This document shows positions 28,765 to 40,700 of a stretch of 64,000 nucleotides of DNA, piece by piece. The notes beneath the pieces are model-generated. The model had not been told where the DNA came from, ran no database searches, and was given only the letters and a program-made list of their open reading frames with translations. The stretch is taken from contig WPIO01000177.1 of assembly GCA_009760855.2 (NCBI GenBank), positions 186,001 to 250,000 on the forward strand, written 5' to 3'. How positions within the stretch are numbered: position 1 is the first letter of the stretch; every line of letters starts with the position of its first letter. The stretch is from Cristatella mucedo (lineage: Eukaryota; Bryozoa; Phylactolaemata; Cristatellidae). The translations under genes were made by a program, and so were the position numbers.

Positions 28765-29248
28765 AATAAGATCCAAGGAACCACTAAAGTATGGGGCACC
28801 TCAAGGCTCTGCGCTGGGTCCGGTTCTTTTACGGTTTATACTCTCGCTCTTGCCGATGTGATTGGCCAGGCACAATCTAGGCTTTCACTTCTATGCAGAT
28901 GACACTCAGTTGTACCTTGCCTTAATCCCCCAGCCCACTAGCACAAAGAACTATCTTAACTTCCTTACTGCATGTATTGCTGATATCCGCTCATAGATGG
29001 CAGCTTACTTTCTCAAATTAAATGACGATAGAACCAACTTAATAGTTAGGGGCAAGGCAAGTGTGGTTCGGGAGTTGGAAAGCTTAAGGCTCAAAATCGG
29101 CTCCGCCGGCATATCTCCTGCTGCATCTGAACGCAAAGTGACCGGCTCCAAAGTGACCTTTCACTAGACGACCAAATCAGCTCTATAGTAAAGTCTGCCT
29201 ACTTTCAACATAACGTTGCTAAAACTCGGGCCTGCCTAGAAAGATATA

Positions 29249-29877
29249 CGGTCGTCCCTCGCCACTTCGCGCTTCGGCTTTTGCGGTTTCACTCTATTGC
29301 GGTTTTTTCAAATATCTCCATTAAAAAGTTGATCGAGATGGTAAAAATGATACAGTGCGCTCGGTTCTCTGAGTCAATTACACACCCCTGTGTCACAATT
29401 AAAATTACTGTAAGACGGGCTGTTGGTCTATGTATTCGAGCACTACCGCAAATCCTTCAACGTCAAGTGCAGCCTCATTGAGAGCAGTAAGCTTGCTCTT
29501 CTTTGCCGTGATGTATACCTCTTTATTATCGAACAAATTGCACTATTTTCATAAGTTAGTGATTGTGTGTAAAGAGTACATGTGTGTAATTAAATGTACA
29601 CTAATAATATGATATTTTGAAACGTCTAATACGCCTTATTATCCCTTACTTAGTCTAATATATTGGGTAATACAGGTGTAATGGTGACAAAAAGAGTGCT
29701 ATTTCATGTCCGGAGGGCATTAATAATGTTAAAACCGAGTTAGAAGGTCGTGAACAGGTTTTCTGTGCTCTAATTATTAAAATATTCAATTTATAAATAA
29801 AGAATCACACTTCGCGGAAATTCACCTGTCGCCGCAGAGTCTGGAACCAATTTACCTTGATAAACTAGGGACGACTA
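29249..29877. mobile_element. Tigger/pogo-like non-autonomous DNA transposon
   Basis: 629 bp bounded by TA dinucleotides (29247-29248 and 29878-29879). The inverted termini match imperfectly (GGTCGTCCCT at the left; AGTCGTCCCT read inwards from the right). Subterminal sequences are also inverted-like (GCGGTTTCACTC left, CGCGGAAATTCACC right). The flanking LINE-A reads continuously if one TA and the element are removed. No transposase frame is present. Confidence 0.78.
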
Positions 29878-30524
29878 TATAATATCTAAATTGGTCCCTG
29901 CATTTGAGAAACCCTGTCTCGACTTCTGCAAAGCTCGCAGGTGATCTTCTGCTTGCGGATCTACTGGCGTGTGCAATCAGGCGCTTACAGTTGGTGAACA
30001 ACTCTGCAGCTAGCCTTGTCTGTCGTGAGTGTGGCAGTGGCCACATCTCACCACTTCTTTCTGACCTGCACTGGCTCCCAGTCAAGCAACTCATCGACTT
30101 CAAAGTTTTGTTGCTCACTTTTGATCCCTTCATTCTTTGGCTCCAGCTACTGCCCCACCAGGCCAAGCATCATACCACCCGCTTTTCGGAATCTAACTGT
30201 TTACCAATACCTCGTACAAACCTCAAATCCTTTGGAGACCGTGCATTTAGTTCGTATGCTCCCAAAGCCTGGAAGTCACGCCCAACTTGCATCACGACAT
30301 CCCCTGACTTACAGCATAGGTTAAGTGCCTAGAAAGAGATTAGGTTTTCTGAAGGTGCTGTACAAATATATTATTATTAGTAATAGTATCAATCAAATAC
30401 TATAAAAGACATTATTTTGTGTAATGTACATACAAATACTAACCACGGGCCACGTGGCCACATATCACAACACGGACCGGTGGCCCCACATGTTGTCATA
30501 TGTGCTTTCTTAATGTAATGTAAT

Positions 30525-30920
30525 GTATCTCCGTCTGTAACTCCACAAAGTCATAAAGACCACGTGGGTTTTACGCAGGAGAGTTTTGTATAGCGCACTC
30601 ACAGCCTAAGCGGCTTTCGGTACGCATTCGGTACCCAACAGACTTCGTCTCACGCAACAAAGAGAAAGTGGGAAGCATAGCAGAGTTAGGAGAGCAGTTG
30701 AGGTAGTGAGTAGCATAGAAGTAGCAGTTCAGGACCGCTGAAAAAGATGTGCCATAGTCGGCAGTTGGAGAGTAGATGTCGTTGCGTAAGAATTGTGGAA
30801 GCGAGTTCCACAGTCTAGGACCTGCAGAGCTAAAGCTTCTGTCGCCAACTGTCTTTAAGCAGAGGAATGGGACAGCTAATTTATTGTCCACACAGGACCT
30901 GAGGTTCTTGCTGGTCTAAG
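30525..30920 (-). mobile_element. LINE-B 3' end
   Basis: A 106-residue frame reads LAVPFLCLKTVGDRSFSSAG, PRLWNSLPQFLRNDIYS, the usual C-terminal end of L2/CR1-type reverse transcriptases. The 3' terminus on the plus strand is ATGTAATGTAATGTATCTCC, so the tail is built of ACATT repeats. Confidence 0.88.
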
Positions 30921-31961
30921 ACATAACACCTTACCCGACATTAACCATTAGCTGTTGTTTCTTTCGAAAGACATTCAGTGCCCGAATAGAAATTTGTTTC
31001 TCTTAGCGTGCTATACACAGGACTTGTTAGTGTTACTATTTTTATGGGTTGATACAGTCACAATAGTTCCAATCCCAACAGGCCTATTAGACCACCACGG
31101 TGACCAGAAGAGCACACATGCAAGACTTCATCTTTGAACTTTCAATCCCATTCCCAATGCACAATGTATAATTAACTTTGTTCAATTCAAAAGAAGGAGT
31201 AACAAACGCTTCAACGAGCACCACTCTGTCACATGCAACAGGTCAAAGTAAACTAGAAGTTGAGACTCTGGCCACCAAAGCTTAATCACAGAGATTTTGC
31301 CCTGGCTTCTGTCTTCCATTTCAGGTTATCTAGGTGCAGTGCACGGGCCAATTGAGAGTGCTGCAGAGCATCGTGGATGGCATATGGGAAACAAAATGAC
31401 TGCTGCTGAAACAATGGCCATACTACTTCTGTCTGTCGGGAGCCATTACTTTTGTTGAGCTGAGCAAGCAATTGCTTAAAACTACAAGTTTGAATGCTGC
31501 ACATCATTAAAGATCATTATGATGCAGAGGCATTAACGACTAATCTGTCATCTAGAGCCGGTTGAGATACTGATCTATAGAATGTGCTATCAAGCTGTAG
31601 TGAGATTACTAATCTTTAAATTAAAGATTTTTGGTTACTTCTACCAGGCAAGTGTATCTACAAGCATCAGGCAGTAAGCATGTGAATTTACAGGCAGACC
31701 AAATGTCAAGGCTAAATATTATGGAAGCCAATTTGAGGTTATTATTTAGAACAGAAGACAGAACACTCCCACAACACCTGTTGAGCTCAGTCAAGAAGCT
31801 ATATGTGCCAAGAAGCCCCTATAGCACAGACCACTAGTGGTATTGGTGATATAATTTGCTGAAGCAGCAATCACATTAATTAACTCACTATGTTCCCATA
31901 TCTGGTTCCTAACCATACCATGCATCAGGACAAACCAAATACGACACAACGGATAAGTAAT

Positions 31962-33540
31962 AATAATGATAATAATAACGATAATGCACTTGATAAAGCA
32001 CCCTCAGGGAACTCAATCTCTTTCTAGGCGCTTCACATTTGCTGCAAAGGGAAGCATTGAATGGTGAGTAATATCATGCTTGATAAACATGAATAACATT
32101 GTTAGGGGTGACATGCACAGGGTCGGCATGCAAATGTGGTTAGTGGCAGCATGCACAGTGTCAGCACGCATAAGCACATCAAGGACGAATCACAGGGACC
32201 CACTAAATGCTGTCCTAAATAGGTGTTTTTAAGTTCTTTTTAAATGTGGTCAAGTCAGGGGATGTACTGACGCAAGTCGCGAGTGAGTTCCAGGCTTTGG
32301 GAGCATACGAACTAAATGCACGGTCTCCAGAGGATTTGAGGTTTATAAGAGGTACTGGTAAACTGTTGGATTCCGAAAAGCATGTGGTACGATGCTTGGC
32401 CTGATGGGAAAGTAGATCTGAGAGATAGGCTGGAGCCAAAGAATGAAGTGACCTAAAAGTGAGCGACAAAACCTTGAAGTCGATGAGTTGTCTGACTGGT
32501 AGCCAGTGCAGGTCGGCGAGAAGTGTTGTGATATGGCAACTGCGTTGCTCACGACAGACAAGCCTAGCTGTGGACTTTTGCACCAGCTGTAATCGCCTGA
32601 TTGCACATGCCGGCAGACCAGCAAGCAGTGAGTTACAGAAGTCGAGGGATGTCACAAATGCATGAACCAACTTAGACGTGGTATCTTTATCTAAACCAGC
32701 CCGAATTTTAGCAATGTTATGTAGCTGAAAGTAGGCAGACTTGACTATGGAGCTGATGCGGTCGTCTAATGAGAGGTCACTTTGGAACATGACACCTAGA
32801 TTTCGAGCTGATTCAACTGGAGATATGCTGGCAGAGCCAATTTTGAGTGTCAGCCTTTCCCATTTCTGAATCACGCTGGGTGTGCCCATAACTAGTAAGC
32901 TAGTTGTTATCATTTACTTTTAGAAAATTTGCTGCCATCCATGTGCAGATGTCATCAATACATGCAATGAGTTGAGAGAATTAAAGGTGCTCGAAGGCTG
33001 GGAGGGATCAAAGTAAAGGTACAACTGAGTGTCATCCGCATAGAAGTGAAAGCCTAGATTGCGTTTGGCAATCACATCAGCAAGAGGGAGAGTATAAACC
33101 GTGAAAAGAACCGGACCAAGTGCGGAGCCCTGAGGTACCCCATATTTCAGAGGTACCTCGGATGATCTTTGTCCATTCACGCCAATGCTCTGGAGTGTCC
33201 CACTGAGATAGGACCTGAACCACTGCAGAGCAGTGCCAGTGATGCCCAGGCGAGATGAGAGGCGCTCTAGAAGAACTTTGCGATCGATAGTATCAAAGCT
33301 GCCGAAAGATCGAGCAAAACAAGTAGAGACACTCTACCTATGTCTGCATTCCTAAGTAGGTCGTTGTACACCCTAAGCAATGCTGACTCTGCGGAGTGAT
33401 TAGCTCTAAAGCCAGGCTGGAACGTACTAGCAAGGTTTCAAGTTTCAAGATATGAGTTCAGGTGGTCCGCCACGACCCGTTCCAGTGTCTTTGACAGAAA
33501 TGGTAGAAGGGAGACTGGGCGGTAGTAAGTACATAAGTCC
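31962..33540 (-). mobile_element. LINE-A 3' half with reverse transcriptase
   Basis: Best-preserved coding copy. It contains RT box YGVPQGSALGPVLF, the catalytic box FHFYADDTQLYL with its YADD, LGVMFQSDLSLDDRISSIVK, LHWLPVRQLIDFKVLSLTF, GDRAFSSYAPKAWNSLAT and FKKNLKTPI, in the usual order, then a 3' UTR and ATT repeats. A frameshift at about 32915 and another near 33295 break it. Inserted in the region downstream of Maelstrom, on the same strand. Confidence 0.92.
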
Positions 33541-33676
33541 TCAGACCGTTACAATCGAGATGCATATCACTCTAGGTCACACAATCATTCTCAAAGGTTG
33601 TCCTCTTACCCCAACCACGAGCACTAGTACAATGCTAAGACGGGCACAAGAAACATTGCTAATGCAGGCAACTTAC

Positions 33677-34508
33677 CACGCCCTGTACCCGGAGCTGTTG
33701 GCCTTACAGGGCTCGCAGGAGCCCTTTGATCGCCATGAGGGTGAGGTGTGGAGTCTTGAAAAGCACGGCCCACTCGAGGCCAGCTAGAATCTCCAAAATC
33801 AGGAGGGGGTCGCATGCCGCTGTGTGGCCTCATTGGTAGGTCAGCATGGTATCCGTGGTGCACGGCTGCAGCATCGCTGATAGCAGCACGGGCTCCTGTA
33901 TTTGCTGTTGCCCCACCACCGACCTCATTGGCAATGCTTTGGCTACCTATCGGTGGAAAGTCGTCAGTTATCTTTATCGATTCCATGGTGCGGGAAAGAT
34001 TGTGCGTCCCTAAAAATCATCCCTAACCTTGTCAGGTAAGGCCACAGGTGAGTGCAAAACAACAAAAGAAAACTTACAAGACAATTTCTCACTCTGCCTG
34101 CCAAGCCACCGACAACGATGCATCAAGATAAGTATGAATTCATGTTGCCTCTGTCGATGCTAAGAACAACAATAGACAACTGACAACAACCAACCATCGG
34201 ACACAAATTACCTGCTAGAGGTGCCCAAGGGTTCGTGCCACTGGCAGGAAGTCTGGGGCCTGCCGAAGGCTGCTGAGCAAACTGCAACACATTTGACACC
34301 AATTGTGGCCTTTGAGCATGCACGCACGAGCTTCTGGCTAGAATGCAAAATACACGAGTCATACACAAGGTTTCTGTAGCGGTTGACGTTGCCTGCCCTT
34401 GGGCTCCTGCCATTCCGAAGTGGTAGTCGGACGGTTCGGACCCGATGCTACGGCTGCCCTGCTGTCATCACTCGAATCGTGAGGCTCGTGCCTCCAAGTT
34501 ACTTGGAT
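33677..34508 (-). CDS. Three linked low-complexity exons, probably the 3' part of the Maelstrom gene
   Basis: Exons 34508-34367, 34337-34212 and 34009-33677 have AG acceptors and GT donors (GTGTAT, GTAATT, GTAAGT) with phases 0-1-1-1, joining into about 200 residues without a stop. The product is rich in Ser, Pro, Gly and Gln, for example RPTTTSEWQEPKGRQRQPLQ, GPRLPASGTNPWAPLAG and MRPHSGMRPPPDFGDSSWPR. It has no recognised domain, and its end (PGTGRG) resembles the Gly/Arg-containing C-terminal tails of MAEL proteins. Its position about 3 kb downstream of the last MAEL-domain exon, on the same strand, fits a disordered tail. A separate small gene is the alternative. One connecting exon (phase 2 in, phase 0 out) between 34509 and 37774 would be needed, and the stop codon has not been found. 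Confidence 0.5.
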
Positions 34509-36398
34509 CTTGTAATAATTACAGAGGAGTTGAAAAGTGGAATAGCTGAAAGAAAACCGATTGTGCTTATCATTAAGAGCAACAGCAAAAATAAGCAACA
34601 ACTAATATAATTCCTAAAAGCTGGTCAAGTCATCAGGGTTGGTCCATTGAGTAAATTTCAGTAACAAGACAATGAGTGCTGGGGGTGATTCCAAGGGCAA
34701 GGTACTAAGAGAAAGTCAGACAAGTCAGTGATGAAGTTGGGATGTCTAGCTAAGAGGTGATAAATGATTGCCACCATCGGCAGCTAACCATTAGTGGGAC
34801 AGAGGATAAGTATTCAAGATTCTTTTTGCCGGATCCGAGAAAGGTTTAAAATTGAAAGAGGTGGAGGAAGACAGCTTTTTCCACAACGAGGCTTTCGACG
34901 ATGTCAGCGTAAGAAAAAAAGGAGAAACCTTCTGGGGTCAAGCCTCAGTGATAGGCATACGGTTCATCGACTTTAGCCAAGTCGGTAACTGTGAAATTTC
35001 AAGAGCATCGTAAAGTATCAACCAGCTAAAAGCTACCGGTTTATAGCGCATGATAGGCAATCCAGTAGCATTAGTTAAAAGTAGAGGCCAGGGTCAGGAT
35101 GATCACTAAAAGGTTAATGAATTTAGCAGCAGCTCCAACGGGAGCACATGGGGAGTGGTCAGTAAAAGTAGCTGTGGCTTAAAACGGAAAAACGAGTGTT
35201 TCGATAAGTAATAACGGTAGAAAGTAGATATTAGTTGGGCACCGGCAGACACCTCTGGTACCCTGGTGTATTCTACAGCGACCTGGCAGTGATAAGCACT
35301 GAACATACAGCAATATTACCTAAACGAGCACGAAATGACGACGAGCATGCACGGTTGAACTGATCATCTGGACGACACCCTAACCCAGAAACTCAACGAC
35401 AGAGCCACACGTGACAACGTAGCGGCACATGCTAGGTATTGTGCTAATTCAATCGTAACTTCTACGGTGTAAGGGACAAAAGACTCACAGGATTTACAAA
35501 TCAGGTCTTAGCTTGTGTGACATCTCATCTAGACTCTTGCATTGTTCTCCCAGCAGGTCTTCCTGCCAGTATTATAGGACACTTGTGGATGGAGCCAACG
35601 CTGTCATTTATGTTTCTTCGATTGCCACATCATAGAACTTCTCTCAAACCTGCATTCACACCTCACGAATAGGACCAAAACAAAATTTTGATTGCAGAAA
35701 TCCTGAGCTCTTTTTTGATCGGATTTTAGTTAGGAATGGGGAGTTTTCCTTCTTTCTGACCAGTCAGAACTTTTTGAAGGTCATGTCTGTTGTCGTCCTA
35801 CCTGTAGTAGAAAAAACTATTGTGGAATTTCGACCCGTATGGCACCTCTACCAAATCGTCTACACCCGTGGCTCTTATCCTATTTGTTCTGGATCTGTTT
35901 GAATGTTTCGTTAAAGCAGACATCACTTTTGAAGAGACCAAAAATTAGACAGTCCCTTGGAAAATACACCAAACAAGGAGGTGTTGTGACACTTCGGTTC
36001 TAGGACGATTCATCCACTCACTGTTCATGCTGACAAGAAACCCGTAATCCTAACTAAATTTATTTGTTTTAACATTTTCCCAATGTAGTCCTTCAGCAAT
36101 TAATATTTAACAAGTTTAAATATTATTCTGGACGGATCGTCCGTAGATGAATCGACACCAATACTTGCTCATCAAGACTCCCCTTGTTCCACATGGTCGT
36201 ATGATTTTATAGTAATGATCTCAACAAGGCTCTGCCAATTGCCCCAATCCAGGCTACTGCTGGGCAACGTCTTGAAACAGTTACTACTGGTGAGACACGC
36301 CAATGGTACGTTATCAATCAGTTCTGATAAGAAATCTAGCTGAAAACGCACAATACGCCGAACAACACAAGTTCTGCTGGCAGCCCAGCACATCTACC

Positions 36399-36510
36399 GC
36401 CCTGGTTTGGCTCATGAGTAAAGTTGAGACTACCAAGCTAGTGGGCTCGAGCTATGCGACATATGTGAAGCTCCGGGATAGAGTATAAGCTCTCTGAGGA
36501 CACAAAAAAG
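36399..36510 (+). mobile_element. SINE-2 copy, fragmentary
   Basis: Recognisable by TTTGGCTCATGAG, GTGGGCTCGAGC, CATATGTGAAGCTCCGGGAT and a tail reminiscent of LINE-A. The central head is deleted or diverged. Confidence 0.5.
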
Positions 36511-37111
36511 AGATGTGCAATGTTTATTTAGGCTAACTTAGCCTCAATCGTTCCACTAAATTTTTTTAAATTCTTTACCACACCTCGCACGACCTAGGGT
36601 TTTCTCTTTCTTAAAAGTTTTCTCTTTCTTAAAAGCTTTCTATAACAAATTATTCAATAAAGAGTAATATACGTCAATCCAGCAAATCACTTTAAAAACC
36701 AAGACTAATGACTACGACTACGCAATTCACAATTTTACACTATCTGAAAGCTGAACAAAGCCACTTCCCAAGACATTACAATTTAGTGGTGAGAGTTCTG
36801 AAGAATGTGTGCAAACATAAGTGAGTATACACGTACACTTACAAATAAAATGCTTTCTTAGAGCACTACTATGGTCACACATAGTTTTGTGGTTGTGTGC
36901 ATTCGTCTTTTTTATGCACACTAGCAGACTCATTAATGGTACAACAGCATTATCGATTCGTCTAGCCGAATGGGGAGGGGGAGATAACTTTACACTAAGC
37001 TACATAATGGTGAAAGCTGCAATACTAATGTAATAACGAATAACATGGATGCATTAGTCCTGGGCTAAGAAAAATATGCATGCTTAGCCAAACTGATAGC
37101 AAGGGAACCAA

Positions 37112-37200
37112 ATGGGTCAAAGTACCTAGAAAGAAATATATTTCTCTTACGGTGCTATACATAAATCTTATTTGTATAATAATAACTACTATTCTTAATG
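37112..37200 (+). mobile_element. LINE-A or SINE-2 3' tail fragment
   Basis: GTACCTAGAAAGAAATATATT and CTTACGGTGCTATACATAAA followed by AT-rich repeats match the shared 3' end of LINE-A and SINE-2. Too short to decide which. Confidence 0.5.
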
Positions 37201-37774
37201 CAACATCAATCATATAGCCACGGTAAGAACAAACAATCAAAAGAAAACATCTTCGAAGACTAGCAATAAAACTGCGCACAATTTGATTTCGCGAGCCCCA
37301 GCCCAGCCAATGCTTTCAATAGTAATGGGTGTGTCCAATGAACCAACATTAATAAATACCAATCGCAAAGTGGCTACAAAAGGTAAAAAACATACCACCT
37401 TTTCAGGGTTAGCTTCTTAGAGAACCTTTGGCTTCTAAATATATCTGAAGTGTTTCTGAAGTGCATTCGCTTGAGGATAAGACATACAATCACACACTTT
37501 AATGTGCTGGCTGTGCCAAGGAATTCAGTGTTAGAAGAAAATATCTCACGCGGTCCTAATTCGATTATCATCATCGGTTAAGATTTGAAACATTAATATT
37601 TTTCTTGAGTGTTCCCGAGGCACTTCACTAAAATGATGAAAAATCAAAGCTACCCATATACAAAAGAATATTGCCTGATTGGGTCTCCTGATAGAAGAGA
37701 CAAAATATTGAGCCTCGCATACAGATGCTTGCCTCTATGCTAAGCTATTTTTCAAATAAAATACACACCAATAC

Positions 37775-40700
37775 TGCCTGACAAAAGCAAGTGAACAGTG
37801 ATTGCACTCGATTTTGTCATGGTAGGAGCATTTCATCCCACCAACATATTGAAACTCTGAGGTGCAAAGCCTTTCTGATGCCATCGTTTTAGAGATCGCT
37901 TTCTTTGTGCCCTTTAACGTTAGTGCCATGAGGAGACCTTCCAATTCATACGGCTGTGGTGGTTCTTCTTCACAGTCTGGATGAGCCTTGCTGTGCAGCC
38001 ATTCCAGGCAATACACAGTGCTGTCGTAGTTTGCCATCTTAAAAAGTAAGACCATTTTAGCTATTAAGCTATTAGCTATCAGAAGTAACACAAGCACGAG
38101 TACATACAAGCAGTAGATCATAAACTTACAGGTACATAGAAGTGATTCGGTGTACCTTGAGCTCCGTCAACATTGACAAATGACATAATCCTTTCGTATA
38201 GTGAGCTATAGTCATCCGTGCAGCCTTGGCATCCATCCAGCGGAATCTGATGGGTGTTCCCACCTAGCATAGAGTTTGCATACATTGAGATTGTAGTGTA
38301 CCTGGCAGAGTTAAGCACACTTCACACACAAAAAATTCCTTACAACACTCTTCCAACGTCACAGGGATATCAACATTGCTATGGTTCACAGAAGAAAATT
38401 GAGTAGACAAAAATGCCTGAGAAAAAATCCAGAGCAGACAGAGGCCAGATTGCTTCCCAATAAACACATATATAGCATACCTTTGTGACCTGCATTACCC
38501 TTTCGTGTGATGGCACAGGCAGAATTTTTTGTGGGGCATCAAGGCAACAAAGCAATATGCAGCAATTACTTGTGTGATCTCTTAAATTATGGACATAGCA
38601 ACAAATTTTTTAAGAGGGTATTAAACCTTTCAGAACCGGCACATTGCCACATACTCTGCTTGCTACGAGAACTGCATCCAGCTTGCTCCCTTCTCTGAGC
38701 CTATGCTAATGAAAGTTACCATACCACAGCAGAATTAGGGCTTGCATAGACAAGTATCACAATCAAGCAGGTCTGTGCACTTGTGACATCCCATATAAAC
38801 TTCTGCAACTCACTACTGACTGCTCTATTGGCCAATACAATAAGACACTTGAACTTTGAACAAACTCCCCAACCATGCTTGTTGGTCATAAACGTCTTTC
38901 ACCAAAGTTATCACGATGCATAGTCATAATTATTACGAAGTCACTGAAATCATATCTAGAGTCATAGACTATAGGCAGGATCAGGATCTTTTCTAGTATA
39001 CACGGATAAAATAGAGTAGGGAACCTGCTTGCTTTCTTCAGATTCTTGTAAGATTGTAGGATCTTGATTCAGGTAAGAAATGAATGTCTAAGTACAAATA
39101 TCACTTCTTAGATAGGCATGTTGCCTACGCTCACGGTTGAACACCTAAAGTACATAAATCAGTACATAAGCCAACCGTTAAGTTACGGTTGTGACCAGGA
39201 AGTCAAAGCGAAAGATTTGTCTAAAAGACCAGAGCAAGCCCAAATGCTTATAATATTTCGTAGCTGAAAGTCGGCAGACATAACAACAGAGCTAATCCAG
39301 TCACCTACCAAAAGCTCATTTTGAACCAAAACTAACTCACCTAACTGCATGCAGAGGCTACAGCAGAAGTACTGCCGAAGCTCATTTTAGGGGTTAGGCT
39401 TTACAGTATCTGTACAGTATCTTTACAGTATCAGACACTTGGCTGACCACAACTAAGAAGTTGGCTAAATCACCATTCGATTTGGGACAAAGAGTAAACG
39501 TCAGCAACATAAGCTGTGAGAGAGTTGAGAAAGTTTGAGGTAACGAAAGGCAAGGAGAGATTAACGTATAGGTACAACTCTGGGCCATCTTAATGAAATT
39601 GGATGCCTTAATTGCGTTTTGAAGTTACCTTGGCAAGAGGGCGAGTGGACATTAAAAAAATATGTGAAATTACAACAGATCCCCAGGTAATGTACTTGTT
39701 GGGGGTAACAAAGACGGTTCTACCTTTTTCCTATTAACCTCTCCATATAAGCTTTGGGAGGTTCAAACGAGCCAAAGGTGATCCTTAACTTATTCCAAAT
39801 AACTCCACCCACGAAGGAGCCAGCAAAAGCAAGATTCGATTTGGACCTGGATATATAGAATTCGCATTCAAAGAAAAGAAAGCATGAGAAACGATAGCGA
39901 TACAACTTGGCTGCTGCAATAATTATTTTATTAAGTTGGGTAACTCATTGTCAGTCAGTGGCCATATTACCTCATATAAACAGGCTGTACTGGTATGCCT
40001 TGATGAAAGTAATGGCAGGCCACGGTAGTTCTGATTGCTTGATGGATTACCAATTACTTGAGCCTAAGCCAAAAGGTAGACTGGAGCTCTAATAAACCCT
40101 ACAAGCTTCCTAATTGGATACCTATACCCATTAATTTAGACAGAGATGAAGACAGTAGTAAAAAACTAGAAAGAAGATTCGACCAGATTATGGCACAGCC
40201 TCAGCACCTTCTAACATCATATCCAAGCTTTTGGTTGGTAAGCAGCAAGCATGTCTCGGCTGAAGCCATAGCGGACTCCATCAAAGTCATTGATGACCTT
40301 ACTGAATGTGGTGCTGAACTAAAAATACAGTTTAGGTGTCCAGCTAAAAAGAAAATACTAGCAAGATTCGGGTGAATGGTGCAAAGTAACGACGTGCAAG
40401 CAAAATATCAGCTTCAACAGAGACGATATCTATTTAAAGCCACACAGCCCAAGCTTTGAAAATGCACTATACAATTATCAGGTTAAAGAAATACTGCATA
40501 CACTGACTTTATCTTAGTAAATGAAACAACATTAGAAGGTGCCTTTTCTTTCTTTTTAACTTGTGTTAGTTGGACAATTCAAAAGCACATCAAGTGAAAT
40601 GACATTGATCACTGGTATCATGGGCACTAGTGTGATACTAGCCTTGTCAGCAGGCTTATGTAGGCAAGAATATGATTGCTTGGCTACATGACAATATCAT

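Larger units (their letters stand above)
27760..30390 (+). mobile_element. LINE-A copy with two nested insertions
   Basis: The longest LINE-A copy. Segments: linker before the RT (IGLNFSSFLVSKIDKIKESI near 27890), RT start (near 28200), palm (LGFHFYADDTQLYL near 28880-28920), C-terminal domain (LHWLPVKQLIDFKVL, GDRAFSSYAPKAWKS) and 3' end with ATT repeats at about 30370. It is interrupted by a SINE-1 (28613-28764) and a Tigger-like element (29249-29877). Several stops and frameshifts show it is dead. Confidence 0.85.
34509..37774. other. Interval between MAEL-domain exons and tail exons
   Basis: Contains a SINE-2 fragment (36399-36510), a LINE-A tail (37112-37200) and a possible LINE-A piece near 35505-35600. 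The exon that should join the MAEL domain (phase 2) to the tail exons (phase 0) is expected here on the minus strand. The best frames, 36172-36393 and 37374-37574, do not match the family. Confidence 0.4.

Noticed and set aside
33452..33787. 111-codon plus-strand frame
   Set aside because: It lies antisense to LINE-A and to the tail exon at 33677-34009; its composition is explained by those.
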